Source: Meira nashicola
Taxonomy: Eukaryota > Basidiomycota > Exobasidiomycetes > Exobasidiales > Brachybasidiaceae
Length of the DNA: 64,000 bases
Direction: 5' to 3'
Assembly: GCA_001600355.1 (NCBI GenBank)
Contig: BCJU01000001.1
Coordinates: 6,262,013 to 6,326,012, forward strand
Shown here: piece by piece, positions 30,501 to 39,489 of the stretch
Layout: each line of letters opens with the position of its first letter
How positions within the stretch are numbered: position 1 is the stretch's first letter
Position numbers and translations under genes: made by a program
Notes under the pieces: model-generated
The model's input: the letters and a program-made list of their open reading frames with translations, nothing else
Told to the model about the DNA's origin: nothing
Databases searched by the model: none

Positions 30501-31455
30501 CATTGCTTGAAAGATTCGGGGAATTTCCTTGACTGAGACTTTGCGGCTCTCGTTCTTGTGCAATGGCTAGCGAAGAAGGATCGGATAGAGAAGGTGTCAT
30601 GACGGCAGCAGCACTTGCTTGTCTATCCAATGTTGGGCGTCGTTGCATTGATCGCGGCAGACTTGAAGCACCATTGTTGCGGTATGAATCATTTGATGAT
30701 GTATCTGAGACGAAAGAAGTGGAGATTGTAGGAATCGTCTGGGAAAGTTGAGATGTGGGTGATACTGTGCGATTTCGAGGATCGTAAAAGCCATCTTGTT
30801 GTGAGACGTTACTGTTTCCTCTTGGCCTACTAGAAGCTGAAAGTGGAGAACCACGAGCGTTACCCTGGCTTACGGAAGTGTTGATCTGTTGCAATGCTTT
30901 TGGATCGTCTGAATTCTTTCTCACTGGGACATTATTGGACTCAGATGTAGAAGCGGCGCCTTGTGATGAAGAAGATGATACATCAAAACCAATGCATTTT
31001 GGACCATCTTCGCCTGTGTATTTGCGAAACACTTTGACGAGCGATTGCAAGAACAGAATTTGATCTCGTGGCTTTTCGGTTCCCCAACTGTATGATCGTG
31101 AGAGCGTTAGTGTAAAGGCGTCTGACTGATCTACAGAGATTTCTCGAAGTTGATTGAGATCCCAATCCTTTCCGATACTAAAGCTTCCATTTGCATTCCG
31201 TTTAGCTTTATTAATTGTGACTCTTCCTGTATCCCTTTGAACGGCTAAAATAAGATAACGTGCTTTTCGTTGAGGTTGACTTGATCCTCCTTCCACTACT
31301 GATTCCCAAATTTTGAGATGGGCAATGTAATTATTACTGGCAACACGAGCTTGCAGAGCAGCAGCCAAGAGATCTTTGGTAGATGCGGCTGCTAAACTAC
31401 CATTTGATGTCCCTCCTCCGCCATTTGCACCCCTTGATGTCTGTGGAGATGACAT
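27589..31455 (-). CDS. SEC3: Exocyst complex subunit Sec3
   Basis: 1288 aa, intronless. The start is taken as the ATG at 31455 (MSSPQTSRG); the upstream 25 codons look like leader. Near the N-terminus is the Sec3 PIP2- and Rho-binding PH-like domain (about 20-145): YIAHLKIWESVVEGG, then RYLILAVQRDTGRVTINKAK and QILFLQSLVKVFRKYTG. A Ser/Pro-rich disordered region runs to about 450. A segment with LDELAALDAANIHAIIES and a coiled coil (about 550-650) leads into the long helical C-terminal exocyst rod. Sec3 marks sites of polarised secretion at the plasma membrane and tethers secretory vesicles. Domain order and length fit fungal Sec3. Convergent with the 26-kb gene. Confidence 0.9.
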   Translation of the reverse strand: MSSPQTSRGANGGGGTSNGSLAAASTKDLLAAALQARVASNNYIAHLKIWESVVEGGSSQPQRKARYLILAVQRDTGRVTINKAKRNANGSFSIGKDWDLNQLREISVDQSDAFTLTLSRSYSWGTEKPRDQILFLQSLVKVFRKYTGEDGPKCIGFDVSSSSSQGAASTSESNNVPVRKNSDDPKALQQINTSVSQGNARGSPLSASSRPRGNSNVSQQDGFYDPRNRTVSPTSQLSQTIPTISTSFVSDTSSNDSYRNNGASSLPRSMQRRPTLDRQASAAAVMTPSLSDPSSLAIAQEREPQSLSQGNSPNLSSNDLPTMEGPSGKTDKPIKMARSPSRVQAKLAAVMERAATPTRKDSLENSSPVTITPSKGREIPTMDKPPPPKRPPQVRTRSSDSIRSSLSAPTGGDARARLSSIEPVRGGAAYEKMLLAGTGLNGVAEGDEDEDEDEDPYGGADISDVAGVSDILPRNPSKRKVTKLNEKDVQDAKTIRSEVLPEDDEDATLMNVEEMLEGFEFRSTGAASAKFGTHFQQGLVRGGGVGKGTADIIEARLLDELAALDAANIHAIIESDDRVNFVVQHIEQALHELDVIDSMIAGYKIQLNARDEDISHIESQNRGLQVQTSNQRALSAEIEKLLDTVHVDEQAVDILLGSEMQTDEGIGELEMAGAALYKAMLQARRTQEDSQNGDPSAAGLAAATERLEEYSILADRFAKRLLEFLTSTFNEQTYTILHDPARIRALKPPNAMLTDHSVVEIVLGRYCGLLLYAKEVSPNYFSRISAAYFASASERYKSEMTTLINVCKSSIASTPEDEVAEASFIPPSTAMRSNTIRRPNRDRNNRNNKAGSGEMSGSEAFARILASVTPLVAREQMFIADLLHINNNAITFADYMDLEAYFRRRAAAIFGGASLSGPIKNMKDALDLIFGFLAPEWQALTDGILARDKTQIVGILAALDRGMLDAEEVNSEFLLRSLSKLQMRLSSQLEKYVADQIRGIEQTKLTAKKRKGVVHFIKAFPVFVDRIEAQIINGETLQIRAVIDNYYDQLCSRMFDALQTMAIPKIEGGTFSTSNQDEDKGLLNHHVILVENMFHLVKGITRIQTQRSTQALNPQLKRAQAILDEALNSYVQSALRRPLGKMVDFGDGIDALLRSTPANEVSLHSAYSKQAAKRLVKEFSAKDIRKAIEALSKRVQKHFDEDEITILASQDASSGGNLFDGSGISADEIVEVLSVVWRHCEDAFTHECERLMRILKECYLDGKLLAEFTMEDVRRPFASNSPAGRKRH

Positions 31456-31665
31456 TTTGGTTCTTTTTGGCAATGCCAACACAACCCAATTGATGGAAGT
31501 GGGGAAAGGTGAAAGACACCAAACCAACACTTTCCACCTTTAGCTCTCCTGGCGCGGGCGTAATTCTCGTGCCAAATCTAGCACGGGCCGACGCGAAGGG
31601 TGAGTTTAGTTCAAAAATAAAAAATTAGGAGGTTGCATCCTCTCCATCAATCAAATATACCCAAG

Positions 31666-32137
31666 ATGACAGTGAGTAGTACAACAGAAGAGTTTAATAT
31701 GCATTCCTCTGACATGAATTATCCACATCCTTCTAGTCTGACTCTCGGCATACAGCGAATTCACAATTGGAGCATCTACATGCACGGTATACGGGCACCA
31801 TTCATCCCGATATCACGAAACAGTGAGTGATGAAAGTTTGACGAGATGGTAATTATTAGAGCATACATTGACTCTTTTCTCCCTTCAGTGAATGGATTAC
31901 ACATCAACATCGAGATACATCAGCATCAATCATCGGACATCCTCCTCTTCTATCATATTTAGCCATAGCAGATGGCGAATCTCGAGCTAGAGTCAAGTTT
32001 GACTTGTGTCAGGTGAGTTTGTGCTGCTTGTTCAGGTATATTGGCAGACCATCGTTTACTAAACAGTCTCATTTTTTATGCCACAGAAAATGCTACAGCC
32101 TTGTGGACCGCCGCCGGCAGGGGAAGAAGCACAGTAG
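31666..32137 (+). CDS. Splicing factor 3B subunit 5 (SF3b10), four exons
   Basis: Exons are 31666-31671, 31737-31822, 31889-32012 and 32087-32137; all junctions are GT-AG and the joined frame encodes 88 aa. The protein has the whole family pattern: SQLEHLHARYTGT, then EWITHQHRDT, GHPPLLSYLAIADGESRARV and KMLQPCGPPP. Human SF3B5 is 86 aa, so this is full length. It is a small core subunit of the SF3b part of the U2 snRNP, which recognises the intron branch site. The first exon holds only ATG-ACA. Reading through without splicing gives a false 65-codon frame, so simple ORF calling misses the gene. Confidence 0.93.
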
Positions 32138-32256
32138 AGTTCAAATTGTAGGAAGTAGTCGTCTCCTATTTCGACTCTGAACAACATCAAACACAACCAG
32201 TAAGCAGCATGTGTGGTAAAGGTTACCCGTGCTATCAATTGGAACTCAATGAATGT

Positions 32257-33963
32257 CTATAATACAGATGTGAGGGAAAAGGTTGTGGATAGTACAGTGA
32301 AAGTAAGGACAAAGACAGATAACGTCGCTCGGAACATAGATGCGGAAGAGGATTTCTCGGTTGGTTGGCTCGATTGACTCGGTTGCTTTTTCGTTGCCAA
32401 AAGAGCAGGAGCGATGGCACGGGAAGTATTCTGCCAGCCTGCTGGCCTCCATCCGGTTGGGAAAGAGGACGAGTTAACGTCAAATAGAGCTGCTCGTCCT
32501 TCAGCACTCTCAAATACCAATTCGGCATTGTGATCCGCATCTTCAACAACCAAAAGACGAACTCCAAAAACATTATTTGTAACAAGCTTAGACCAATCAG
32601 GAAGATTATCAAAATTTCCAGGAAATCCGTTCAAATCTTCTCCCGTCTTGGCTAGGGTATTGATGTATCTCCACCAAATCAAATTGCGATCTCTTCTTGC
32701 TGAACCGCCTTGCATGACTGCCATGCAATAATTGTCACCGCTTGCGTCTGTATCTTGGTATCCTACAATACTGACAACATCTCTAGAGATGTATTGTTGG
32801 AAATACTGTTCGGGTTTCTTGGTCGCACCGGATGAGCCTGTAAAATTGTCAAATCCGTATCGCCAAGTGTTGTAAGTTGGGCAACTGTCTTTCGTTGGCA
32901 ATGTTTGACCGTCTATGGTAGGTCGGTCTGTGGTAAAATAGTTGCAGGAAGAAGGATCACCATGGATAAAGCGAATATGAACGCGATCATTGCTATCCAC
33001 TGATCCGACGGTGGCGTATCGCTGAATCAATTGACCACCTCCGCCATGCCCAATGATCGTCAACTTCTGTAATCGTGGATATTGTGTTACGTCCAAGAAT
33101 TTGTTAGCCAACGCATCAAGGGCATCGAATGAGCTGACACTAGTTCCTTCTGGATGAATGGCCTTTTCACCTGCCTGCCATGCGTTCACATCTGCCCATG
33201 CAAGTGTATTGTTATCGTATTGTCCCGAATTATCTCTAGCCGAAAAAAATTCAGGTGCAACAATGATCGCATCTGGATCAACGCCAGAAACGTTATTTTG
33301 AACGGCATTCTGTACGATATTGTTCATAATTGTCCAATAATTTCCACCATCACGCAATCTACCATGAATCATAATGAATGCTTGCGTTGCTTTGTTCTGT
33401 TTTGGTTTCGCTGTCCAAAAGACGCCTAATTCTTCATTGTTTTGACCGATTCGCAAAATGTTGTATGAGGAATTTCCAGGTGCTTTAATTGGGTTGTGGT
33501 CCTAGGAGGAAAGCAAAGGTCAGTACATATTCTTGATGGTTTCAGTTTTTATAACACTCACCACTCCTTCAAACACATTTCCACCAGACATGACTGTTGA
33601 TGCATCACGTTTGTTTGCCCGCATGGCTTTAGGCCAAAATAGGTCACCTTGAACAATATTTGGTTGAACTTCTTCAGGCTGAGCTTTTTCGGCTTTACCG
33701 TTTTTGCCTTTACCTTTTTTCGGTTTATCTTTTTTGGGTCGAACTGATTTTGGCTTTTTCGGTTTCTCTTTTTTGGGTCGAACCGATTTGGGCTTGTTCT
33801 TTGTGGAAATTGGCTTCATTGCTTCTTTGCTTGGAAATGGTTTGAATTGTCTTTCTTCCAAATTTGTGCTTGGTGATTGGGGTTGCGGTAACCCAGCTTG
33901 AAGTGTTGATAAAATGAGTGAGAAGCACAAAAGTGCGAAAAATAGGATTGGTTTATTGAGCAT
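32257..33963 (-). CDS. Secreted, probably GPI-anchored alpha/beta-hydrolase-like protein lacking the nucleophile Ser
   Basis: Exons are 33562-33963 and 32257-33501, joined by a 60-nt intron (GTGAGT...CCTAG, phase 0), 548 aa. It starts with a signal peptide (MLNKPILFFALLCFSLILS). A Lys-rich segment with a repeated KPKSVRPKK-type unit follows. The hydrolase-like domain has an AFIMIHGRLRDGGNYW strand-turn, an elbow reading IIGHGGGGQLIQRY, and DADHNAELVF near the end, where the family His would lie. In alpha/beta hydrolases the elbow is G-x-S-x-G; here the Ser position is Gly (codon GGC). The C-terminus is Ser-rich and then hydrophobic, as in GPI-anchored cell-surface proteins. It could be a non-catalytic wall protein. 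Fold assignment is from motifs only. Confidence 0.75.
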
Positions 33964-35578
33964 CTTCTATGAACAAAAATTGAAGAGAAAACAGAAAGAA
34001 AGTGTATCCACTCAAAATCGGTGGTGGTGGTGATGATTGTCCAAATACTCGCTTCCGTCAAGAGAAGTAAGTGAAAATGTGATTGATGAAAAAACGAGAA
34101 AAAGAAAGTAAGAAATGTTTTGGGTGAATGCAGGATAGAAGAGAGTAAAAAAAGGCTTTTCTCAACCTCGCCTTGAGCTATGTATGTATGTTCGGAAAGT
34201 GAGCAAGCGGCCTCCGCTCTAATATGTTTGCACGAACCAACCAAAGGGGATAAATACAAAGAATATTCTACCTGAGCGGTTCCGCTTTGATGAGAGGAAC
34301 TGTACTTTTGGCGCAATCTGAGCAAAGATTGATTGCTGTTTTGATAAAGCTTCTCTCACGACCACTCGGAATGGTTTTATGTGTTGGTGAGCAATAAAAT
34401 AAACAGTATTCCATGAACAACTCATCATGTTATGATTAGCAAAACCCTACTCCGCTTAACAAATTTCCAATGATTTCAAATTAATATGCACTTCTTCTAC
34501 GATCGAATCATGAGAGCAAATGAACTTTGTCTTTTCGCACGGATCTGAATTCCTATATTTAGACCCCATATTTTAGAACCCTTTTTTTTCTGTTTGGGGA
34601 AGCTGTAAGCAAGTGCCGAAAATTCTTAATAAATAAACAAGATTAAAAATTTAATCAGAATTACAAATTGTGCAAAGAATGAAGCTAAGGCAGGCACACA
34701 GCCAAGAAAAATATGCACGATCGTACAGTGCGTCTGTACTTAGAGCAGAAATAAACTAACATATGAGAGAATTCGCATAAAAATCGATTATATAGCCCGG
34801 CGAATTTGATAAACAGATTATGCGGTCTGGCGCGGCGCAGCGCTGCGTGCGCAGCGTACGCCATTCTGCATAAAACATAATAAAGCTGTGCACCTCAAAT
34901 TTTCGATGTGTAATTATGGAAATCCGGTCATGCTCACATAATCAACACTTTATATAATCCGTCCATCACCGAGCCAACCAACAAAGAAGCGGTCTATGTC
35001 AAGTCTCCCTCTCTTGACCTTTTTTAATCAATCAATGCTTGTAGAAAGTAAGGCACATAGTTGCCATTCTTTTCATGATTCCTTGTCGATCCTTTAATCT
35101 GCCTACTTCGAAAGTACCTTTATAGTCGAGATTCAGATGCCCGCTTTGACCCGGTATAGAAGGATTCAACCAAATCTGAAAAGCTACTTACACGCGTATA
35201 CACATACTACAAGTGTGCGTGCGTAACGCGCCAAAAGCTTCAAATACACGCGAAACACTCAAAAGGAGTTGTGTTGAAGTGGAGTTTTCTTGATGCATTT
35301 GGCAGATCAATTGACTGTACCTTTCACCACGCCTCGGCTGAACAGGAAGAAATGTTCCGATAAGGGGGAAACCTGGAAAAGTTCTATCTTATCGGGAACT
35401 TAGGGTTGTTGGGTTGAAGTGTTTCATTGGGTGGGGAAAGAAGATCGTGAGACTGTTATGACAGGTGTGATCGGGAAAAAGCGTGAAAGCAAAAAGGTAT
35501 TTCAACAAGCAATTAATCCGATCATGCTAACATTCATACCATCATCATCCATTGGAGCTTTCGATCTTGGATGAAATT
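33964..35578. other. Intergenic region, 1.6 kb
   Basis: Divergent spacer between the hydrolase-like gene and the NADH dehydrogenase gene. It is AT-rich, with polyA/T runs and a conspicuous GC-rich block at 34829-34860 (GGCGCGGCGCAGCGCTGCG and GTGCGCAGCG). Short frames on the minus strand (33816-34428) look like chance. No RNA gene recognised. Confidence 0.5.
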
Positions 35579-37297
35579 ATGGCTGTCACAATGATTGGAC
35601 AACAGCTGGGATCAAGAAGCTTCGTCTTTTTGCGCTCCTCTGTACTTATACCGGATGTATGCGTATCCCAAATGAATAGGAGATGCATACATGCTAGCAA
35701 AACCACACAGTTTGCAACTCCCCTAGATCAACCGATTTCAACCAGTGTAAAGAAAAGAAAAGAACGTCTGGTTATTTTGGGTTCAGGTTGGGGTGCAATG
35801 TCGCTATTAAAAGGATTGGATCAAACAAGATATGAAGTTTTAGTCGTTTCTCCAAATACCTATTTTGCAATGACACCATTATTAGCACAAGCGGCTACCG
35901 GATCATTAGAATTACGAACTACTATGGAACCTGTACGTGGAAATCATAATATTCAATTTTATCATGCTTGGACGGAAGCGATTGATCTGGAAAACAAGAC
36001 CTTAACTTTGATGCCTGCATATCCACCCGTTTTTCGACAAAAGGATCCATTAACCAATAATCATTATCCAAACGCAAGAGGAGGTCATAATACAGCAATG
36101 GTACGGGCACCGCATAGACGTGCAATCGAGACTCATGAAGATGAAGCGGGCAGCCAAGCAACTTCATCATCAGATTCGACTAGCGGCAAACATCTGAACC
36201 ACAAAGAAGATGAATCCTGGAAAGGTATGGAAGAAGGAAGAGAATACTCTTTGTCTTTTGACAAATTAGTCATCAGTGTGGGCGCATACAATCGTACCTT
36301 CAGTACACCAGGTGTTCGTGAAAACGCTTGGTTTTTGAAGGATGTCCAAAATGCAAGAGCGATTCGATGGAGGATATTGGAATGCTTTGAACAAGCTGAT
36401 CATCCCAATCTAACAGATGATCAACGTAAAGCATTACTGAACTTCATCATTGTCGGAGGCGGACCAACTGGAAGTGAATTCGCAGCCGAATTACATGACC
36501 TTGTCAATTCCGATCTAAAAAAATTGTTCCCTGATATTGTCAAATTTGCCAGTATAAGCATCGTCGACGCTTCTTCTGGTATTCTAAACAATTTCGACGC
36601 TTCCTTGGCAACGTATGCTCGTGAAAAGTTTGCAAGAGATGGGATCAAGCTTTTACTCAATCGCAAAGTCAAAGCTGTGGAAAGAGGAAATTTGGTGGTT
36701 GAACCAGATGGAGAAATTCCATTCGGGTTGCTTGTTTGGTCAACGGGTATTTGTGCTTCACCTTTGGTCAAGAGAACCAAATCGATCGCCAAAGATGATG
36801 GCAATTCCTTCTTTCTGACAGATGATCAACTCCGTGTTTTATCTGCACCTAGAGGACATCAACTAGCTCCTCATAGCGCCGAGGCGGTGTCCAAGAAGGA
36901 TGACAGTAACCCTAAATCAAATATTACTCTGCAATTTGTTGAGAACGTCTATGCGATTGGAGATTGTGCACAGATTCAAGGAAAGTTCCTACCCGCAACT
37001 GCACAAGTTGCCTCGCAGAAAGGTAAACATTTAGCTCACGTTCTCAATGGAAAGATGGGAGAAGATCCGGAAGCAGATGAAAAGGTGTTTAAGCATCGTG
37101 ATATGGGATCAATGGCAAGTTTGGGAAGCGGTAGTGCAATTGTTGACAGTCCAAACGCAAAAGCACAAGGAAGGATCGCTTGGGTGATTTGGCGATCAGC
37201 ATATACGTATATGAGTCTATCATGGCGAAATAGGTTATTGGTACCTTTCTTTTGGACCGTTAACCGGTTCTTTGGTAGAGATCTCACAAGATTTTAA
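35579..37297 (+). CDS. Alternative (type II) NADH dehydrogenase, mitochondrial
   Basis: 572 aa, intronless; start ATG at 35579 (MAVTMIG). The N-terminal about 50 residues are Arg/Ser-rich with few acids, a likely mitochondrial presequence. The FAD-binding motif is near 64 (VILGSGWGAMSLL) and the NAD(P)H-binding motif near 290 (FIIVGGGPTGSEFAAEL). The second FAD contact YAIGDCAQ is near 458, followed by PATAQVASQKGK. The C-terminal aromatic, basic segment (LLVPFFWTVNRFFGRDLTRF) is the membrane-anchoring end typical of NDH-2. These single-subunit flavoproteins pass electrons from NADH to ubiquinone without proton pumping. Whether it faces the matrix or the intermembrane space cannot be told. 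A Ser/Glu-rich insertion at about 170-210 is variable in the family. Confidence 0.93.
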   Translation: MAVTMIGQQLGSRSFVFLRSSVLIPDVCVSQMNRRCIHASKTTQFATPLDQPISTSVKKRKERLVILGSGWGAMSLLKGLDQTRYEVLVVSPNTYFAMTPLLAQAATGSLELRTTMEPVRGNHNIQFYHAWTEAIDLENKTLTLMPAYPPVFRQKDPLTNNHYPNARGGHNTAMVRAPHRRAIETHEDEAGSQATSSSDSTSGKHLNHKEDESWKGMEEGREYSLSFDKLVISVGAYNRTFSTPGVRENAWFLKDVQNARAIRWRILECFEQADHPNLTDDQRKALLNFIIVGGGPTGSEFAAELHDLVNSDLKKLFPDIVKFASISIVDASSGILNNFDASLATYAREKFARDGIKLLLNRKVKAVERGNLVVEPDGEIPFGLLVWSTGICASPLVKRTKSIAKDDGNSFFLTDDQLRVLSAPRGHQLAPHSAEAVSKKDDSNPKSNITLQFVENVYAIGDCAQIQGKFLPATAQVASQKGKHLAHVLNGKMGEDPEADEKVFKHRDMGSMASLGSGSAIVDSPNAKAQGRIAWVIWRSAYTYMSLSWRNRLLVPFFWTVNRFFGRDLTRF

Positions 37298-37458
37298 TGC
37301 GTACACAACAGAGTCGAGACACAAAAGTCTTTTTTGACCATGTCCATCTAAATTTTCATCAATGTTTTATATACAATTTGAACTCGTGAAAGAAAGGGGG
37401 ATCTTGTGATAATATACAGTTCGATACAAGAAGGGAAAGGAGGGATGTGTAGAATTGG

Positions 37459-39489
37459 CTAAGCTGCTGTAGCTGCATCGGATTCTTGACTGCCACGTCG
37501 TGGTTGTTCACGATGCTTGGTGAAGAAATTTTTCACATGACGATAAGCAAGAGTTTGCATTCCAATCATTCGAATTGGTTCGCCATCCTTGCCACGTTGC
37601 AGACTATATTCATGTAGGAAGATTGCAATGAGTAAAGCGATTGCACCCAATGGAATATAAACCAAAAATGTTTCTCGTAAAACACGGGCATAAAGTTCGA
37701 CAACTTTATCTGCATGGCCACCAATCTTTTCGCCAAGGTGACGTATAGAAAGTGGATCATCAACGACACTTTTTGCTTGACCTGAAATGTTTGGAGGTAA
37801 TTCACGATCCAAAGAAGCGGGAAAACGAACATGAATGATAATGCCCGAGAATGCAATACCCAAAACACCACCAATGTTACGTGAAAAGTTACGTACAGAA
37901 GTAGCAACTGCTACCATTTTTTGATGAGTTGCAGATTGAACTCCGACGAGATTTGTTTGCATTTGACAGCCGAAACCGAAACCCATTACGATCATAATTG
38001 CGATTGCGAAACCACTTTGAATGCCTGGTACGAAGAGGAGGTAAAGACATATTGAAGCTGCCAATTGTAAGAGCAATCCCAATACGATGCTCCATTTGTA
38101 GCGTCCCATGAAAGTTGTCATCAAACCTGTGAACCAACTCAAAGCGATGGAAGTGACTACGACAGGCATTAATGATAATGAAGCTTGAACGGCATCTTGT
38201 CCGGCAACGACTTGATAAAATTCGGGTAGGTAATACAACACGGCGTAAAACACGTATCCGAAAACGAAATTGAGAATATAAATTTGATCGATTGCCAAGA
38301 TTCGGAAAATATGGAACGGAACGATTGGCTGAAAAGCGAATTTGATTTCCCACACTCCAAAGAATGCCAACATAGCTAGACCAATAAAGAATGGAGCAGC
38401 AACCAATGCAGAGCCGAATTGAACTTGTGGTGGGGATAAGAATAACAAGCCCAATAAAGTCAATGTGGTTCCTCCAACGAACAGGAAGCTACCCATATAA
38501 TCGATCGTGCGTAATTTTTCTCCTAAAAGTCTCTTATCGGAATTACCAAGTTTGGGTAATGCGATCCAAGTTGCAATTGCTGCGAAAGCGATAATCGGAA
38601 GTTGAAAGTAAAACGCCCATCTCCAGCCCAAATCAGGTTTGGAAGCAAAGATGCCGCCTACCAAAGGTCCTAAAACGCTTCCGGTTCCATTTACGGCAGA
38701 GATCATACCGTGATAAATTCCTCTTTTACGTAAAGTGACAATGTCAGAAATGCAAATGTGAACCATACTTAATAAACCCGCACCTCCAATACCTGCGATT
38801 GCACGAGCAACTATCAAAACTTCAATGCTTGGCGCGCCTCCGCAGATACCGGTTCCGAGCAAAAAGATTGCAAGAGCAGCGATTAAAAGTGGCTTACGAC
38901 CAAAAACGTCACTCATTCGTCCATAACACGGTGAAAATGTTGTTTGAAGAAGTAAGAATGCAATTCCTACCCAAGGTGCATTCTTTGCACCGAATTCGGA
39001 AGAAATGTTTGGCAAAATACAAGCAACTGTTGAGAAGGAGGAGAAGATCAGTATCAACAAGGCGTAAGATAATAAAAGTGTTATTATCAACTCACCAATT
39101 GTTTGATCAAGGGAAGTTAGAAACATTGATAGGCCGAGACAGCCATATACGATAATAAAACGTGGCAATGGCAGTAATCGTCCGTGTGAAGGTTCTTCAT
39201 CTTGAAGTTTTTCAATTTCATCATCCTTTTCGTCATTGTTGTCTTGCTTGTTTCGTAAAATATCTTGATGGGCAGTAATCTCTTCTTCTATTTGATCGAA
39301 AAGTTCTTTATCGTTGGTTTTTGATTGAGAGAATGGCTCAAAAAGTGTTGCTTCTGATCCTCTCCTTTGAAATTCTTCAATGGTACTAGGCAAATCCATC
39401 ATTGTTGCATTTCTGCTTTGTAATGGACTTTCCCTTGGTGTGCACGTTGTGCCTGTATAATCTAAGCTCTTACTTCTGCTTTCAGTCAT
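37459..39489 (-). CDS. MFS multidrug-type transporter (DHA2 family, 14 TM), two exons
   Basis: Inferred exons are 39096-39489 and 37459-39026, 653 aa. The 69-nt intron (GTGAGT...CAACAG) is a multiple of three and has no stop, so unspliced sequence also reads open. Splicing restores the conserved SLDQTIVACILPNISSEF segment of TM1. After an acidic cytosolic N-terminus come about 14 hydrophobic segments with GRMSDVFGRKP (the MFS loop 2-3 motif), then ARAIAGIGGAGLLS and NGTGSVLGPLVGG (the antiporter-type motif C). This matches drug:H+ antiporter family 2, plasma membrane or vacuole. The substrate cannot be predicted. The C-terminal tail is cytosolic and basic. Start ATG at 39489. Confidence 0.9.
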   Translation of the reverse strand: MTESRSKSLDYTGTTCTPRESPLQSRNATMMDLPSTIEEFQRRGSEATLFEPFSQSKTNDKELFDQIEEEITAHQDILRNKQDNNDEKDDEIEKLQDEEPSHGRLLPLPRFIIVYGCLGLSMFLTSLDQTIGELIITLLLSYALLILIFSSFSTVACILPNISSEFGAKNAPWVGIAFLLLQTTFSPCYGRMSDVFGRKPLLIAALAIFLLGTGICGGAPSIEVLIVARAIAGIGGAGLLSMVHICISDIVTLRKRGIYHGMISAVNGTGSVLGPLVGGIFASKPDLGWRWAFYFQLPIIAFAAIATWIALPKLGNSDKRLLGEKLRTIDYMGSFLFVGGTTLTLLGLLFLSPPQVQFGSALVAAPFFIGLAMLAFFGVWEIKFAFQPIVPFHIFRILAIDQIYILNFVFGYVFYAVLYYLPEFYQVVAGQDAVQASLSLMPVVVTSIALSWFTGLMTTFMGRYKWSIVLGLLLQLAASICLYLLFVPGIQSGFAIAIMIVMGFGFGCQMQTNLVGVQSATHQKMVAVATSVRNFSRNIGGVLGIAFSGIIIHVRFPASLDRELPPNISGQAKSVVDDPLSIRHLGEKIGGHADKVVELYARVLRETFLVYIPLGAIALLIAIFLHEYSLQRGKDGEPIRMIGMQTLAYRHVKNFFTKHREQPRRGSQESDAATAA

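Noticed and set aside
33816..34428. Minus-strand frames upstream of the hydrolase-like gene
   Set aside because: His/Ser/Phe-rich low-complexity translations that overlap the known signal-peptide exon in another frame; shadow frames.
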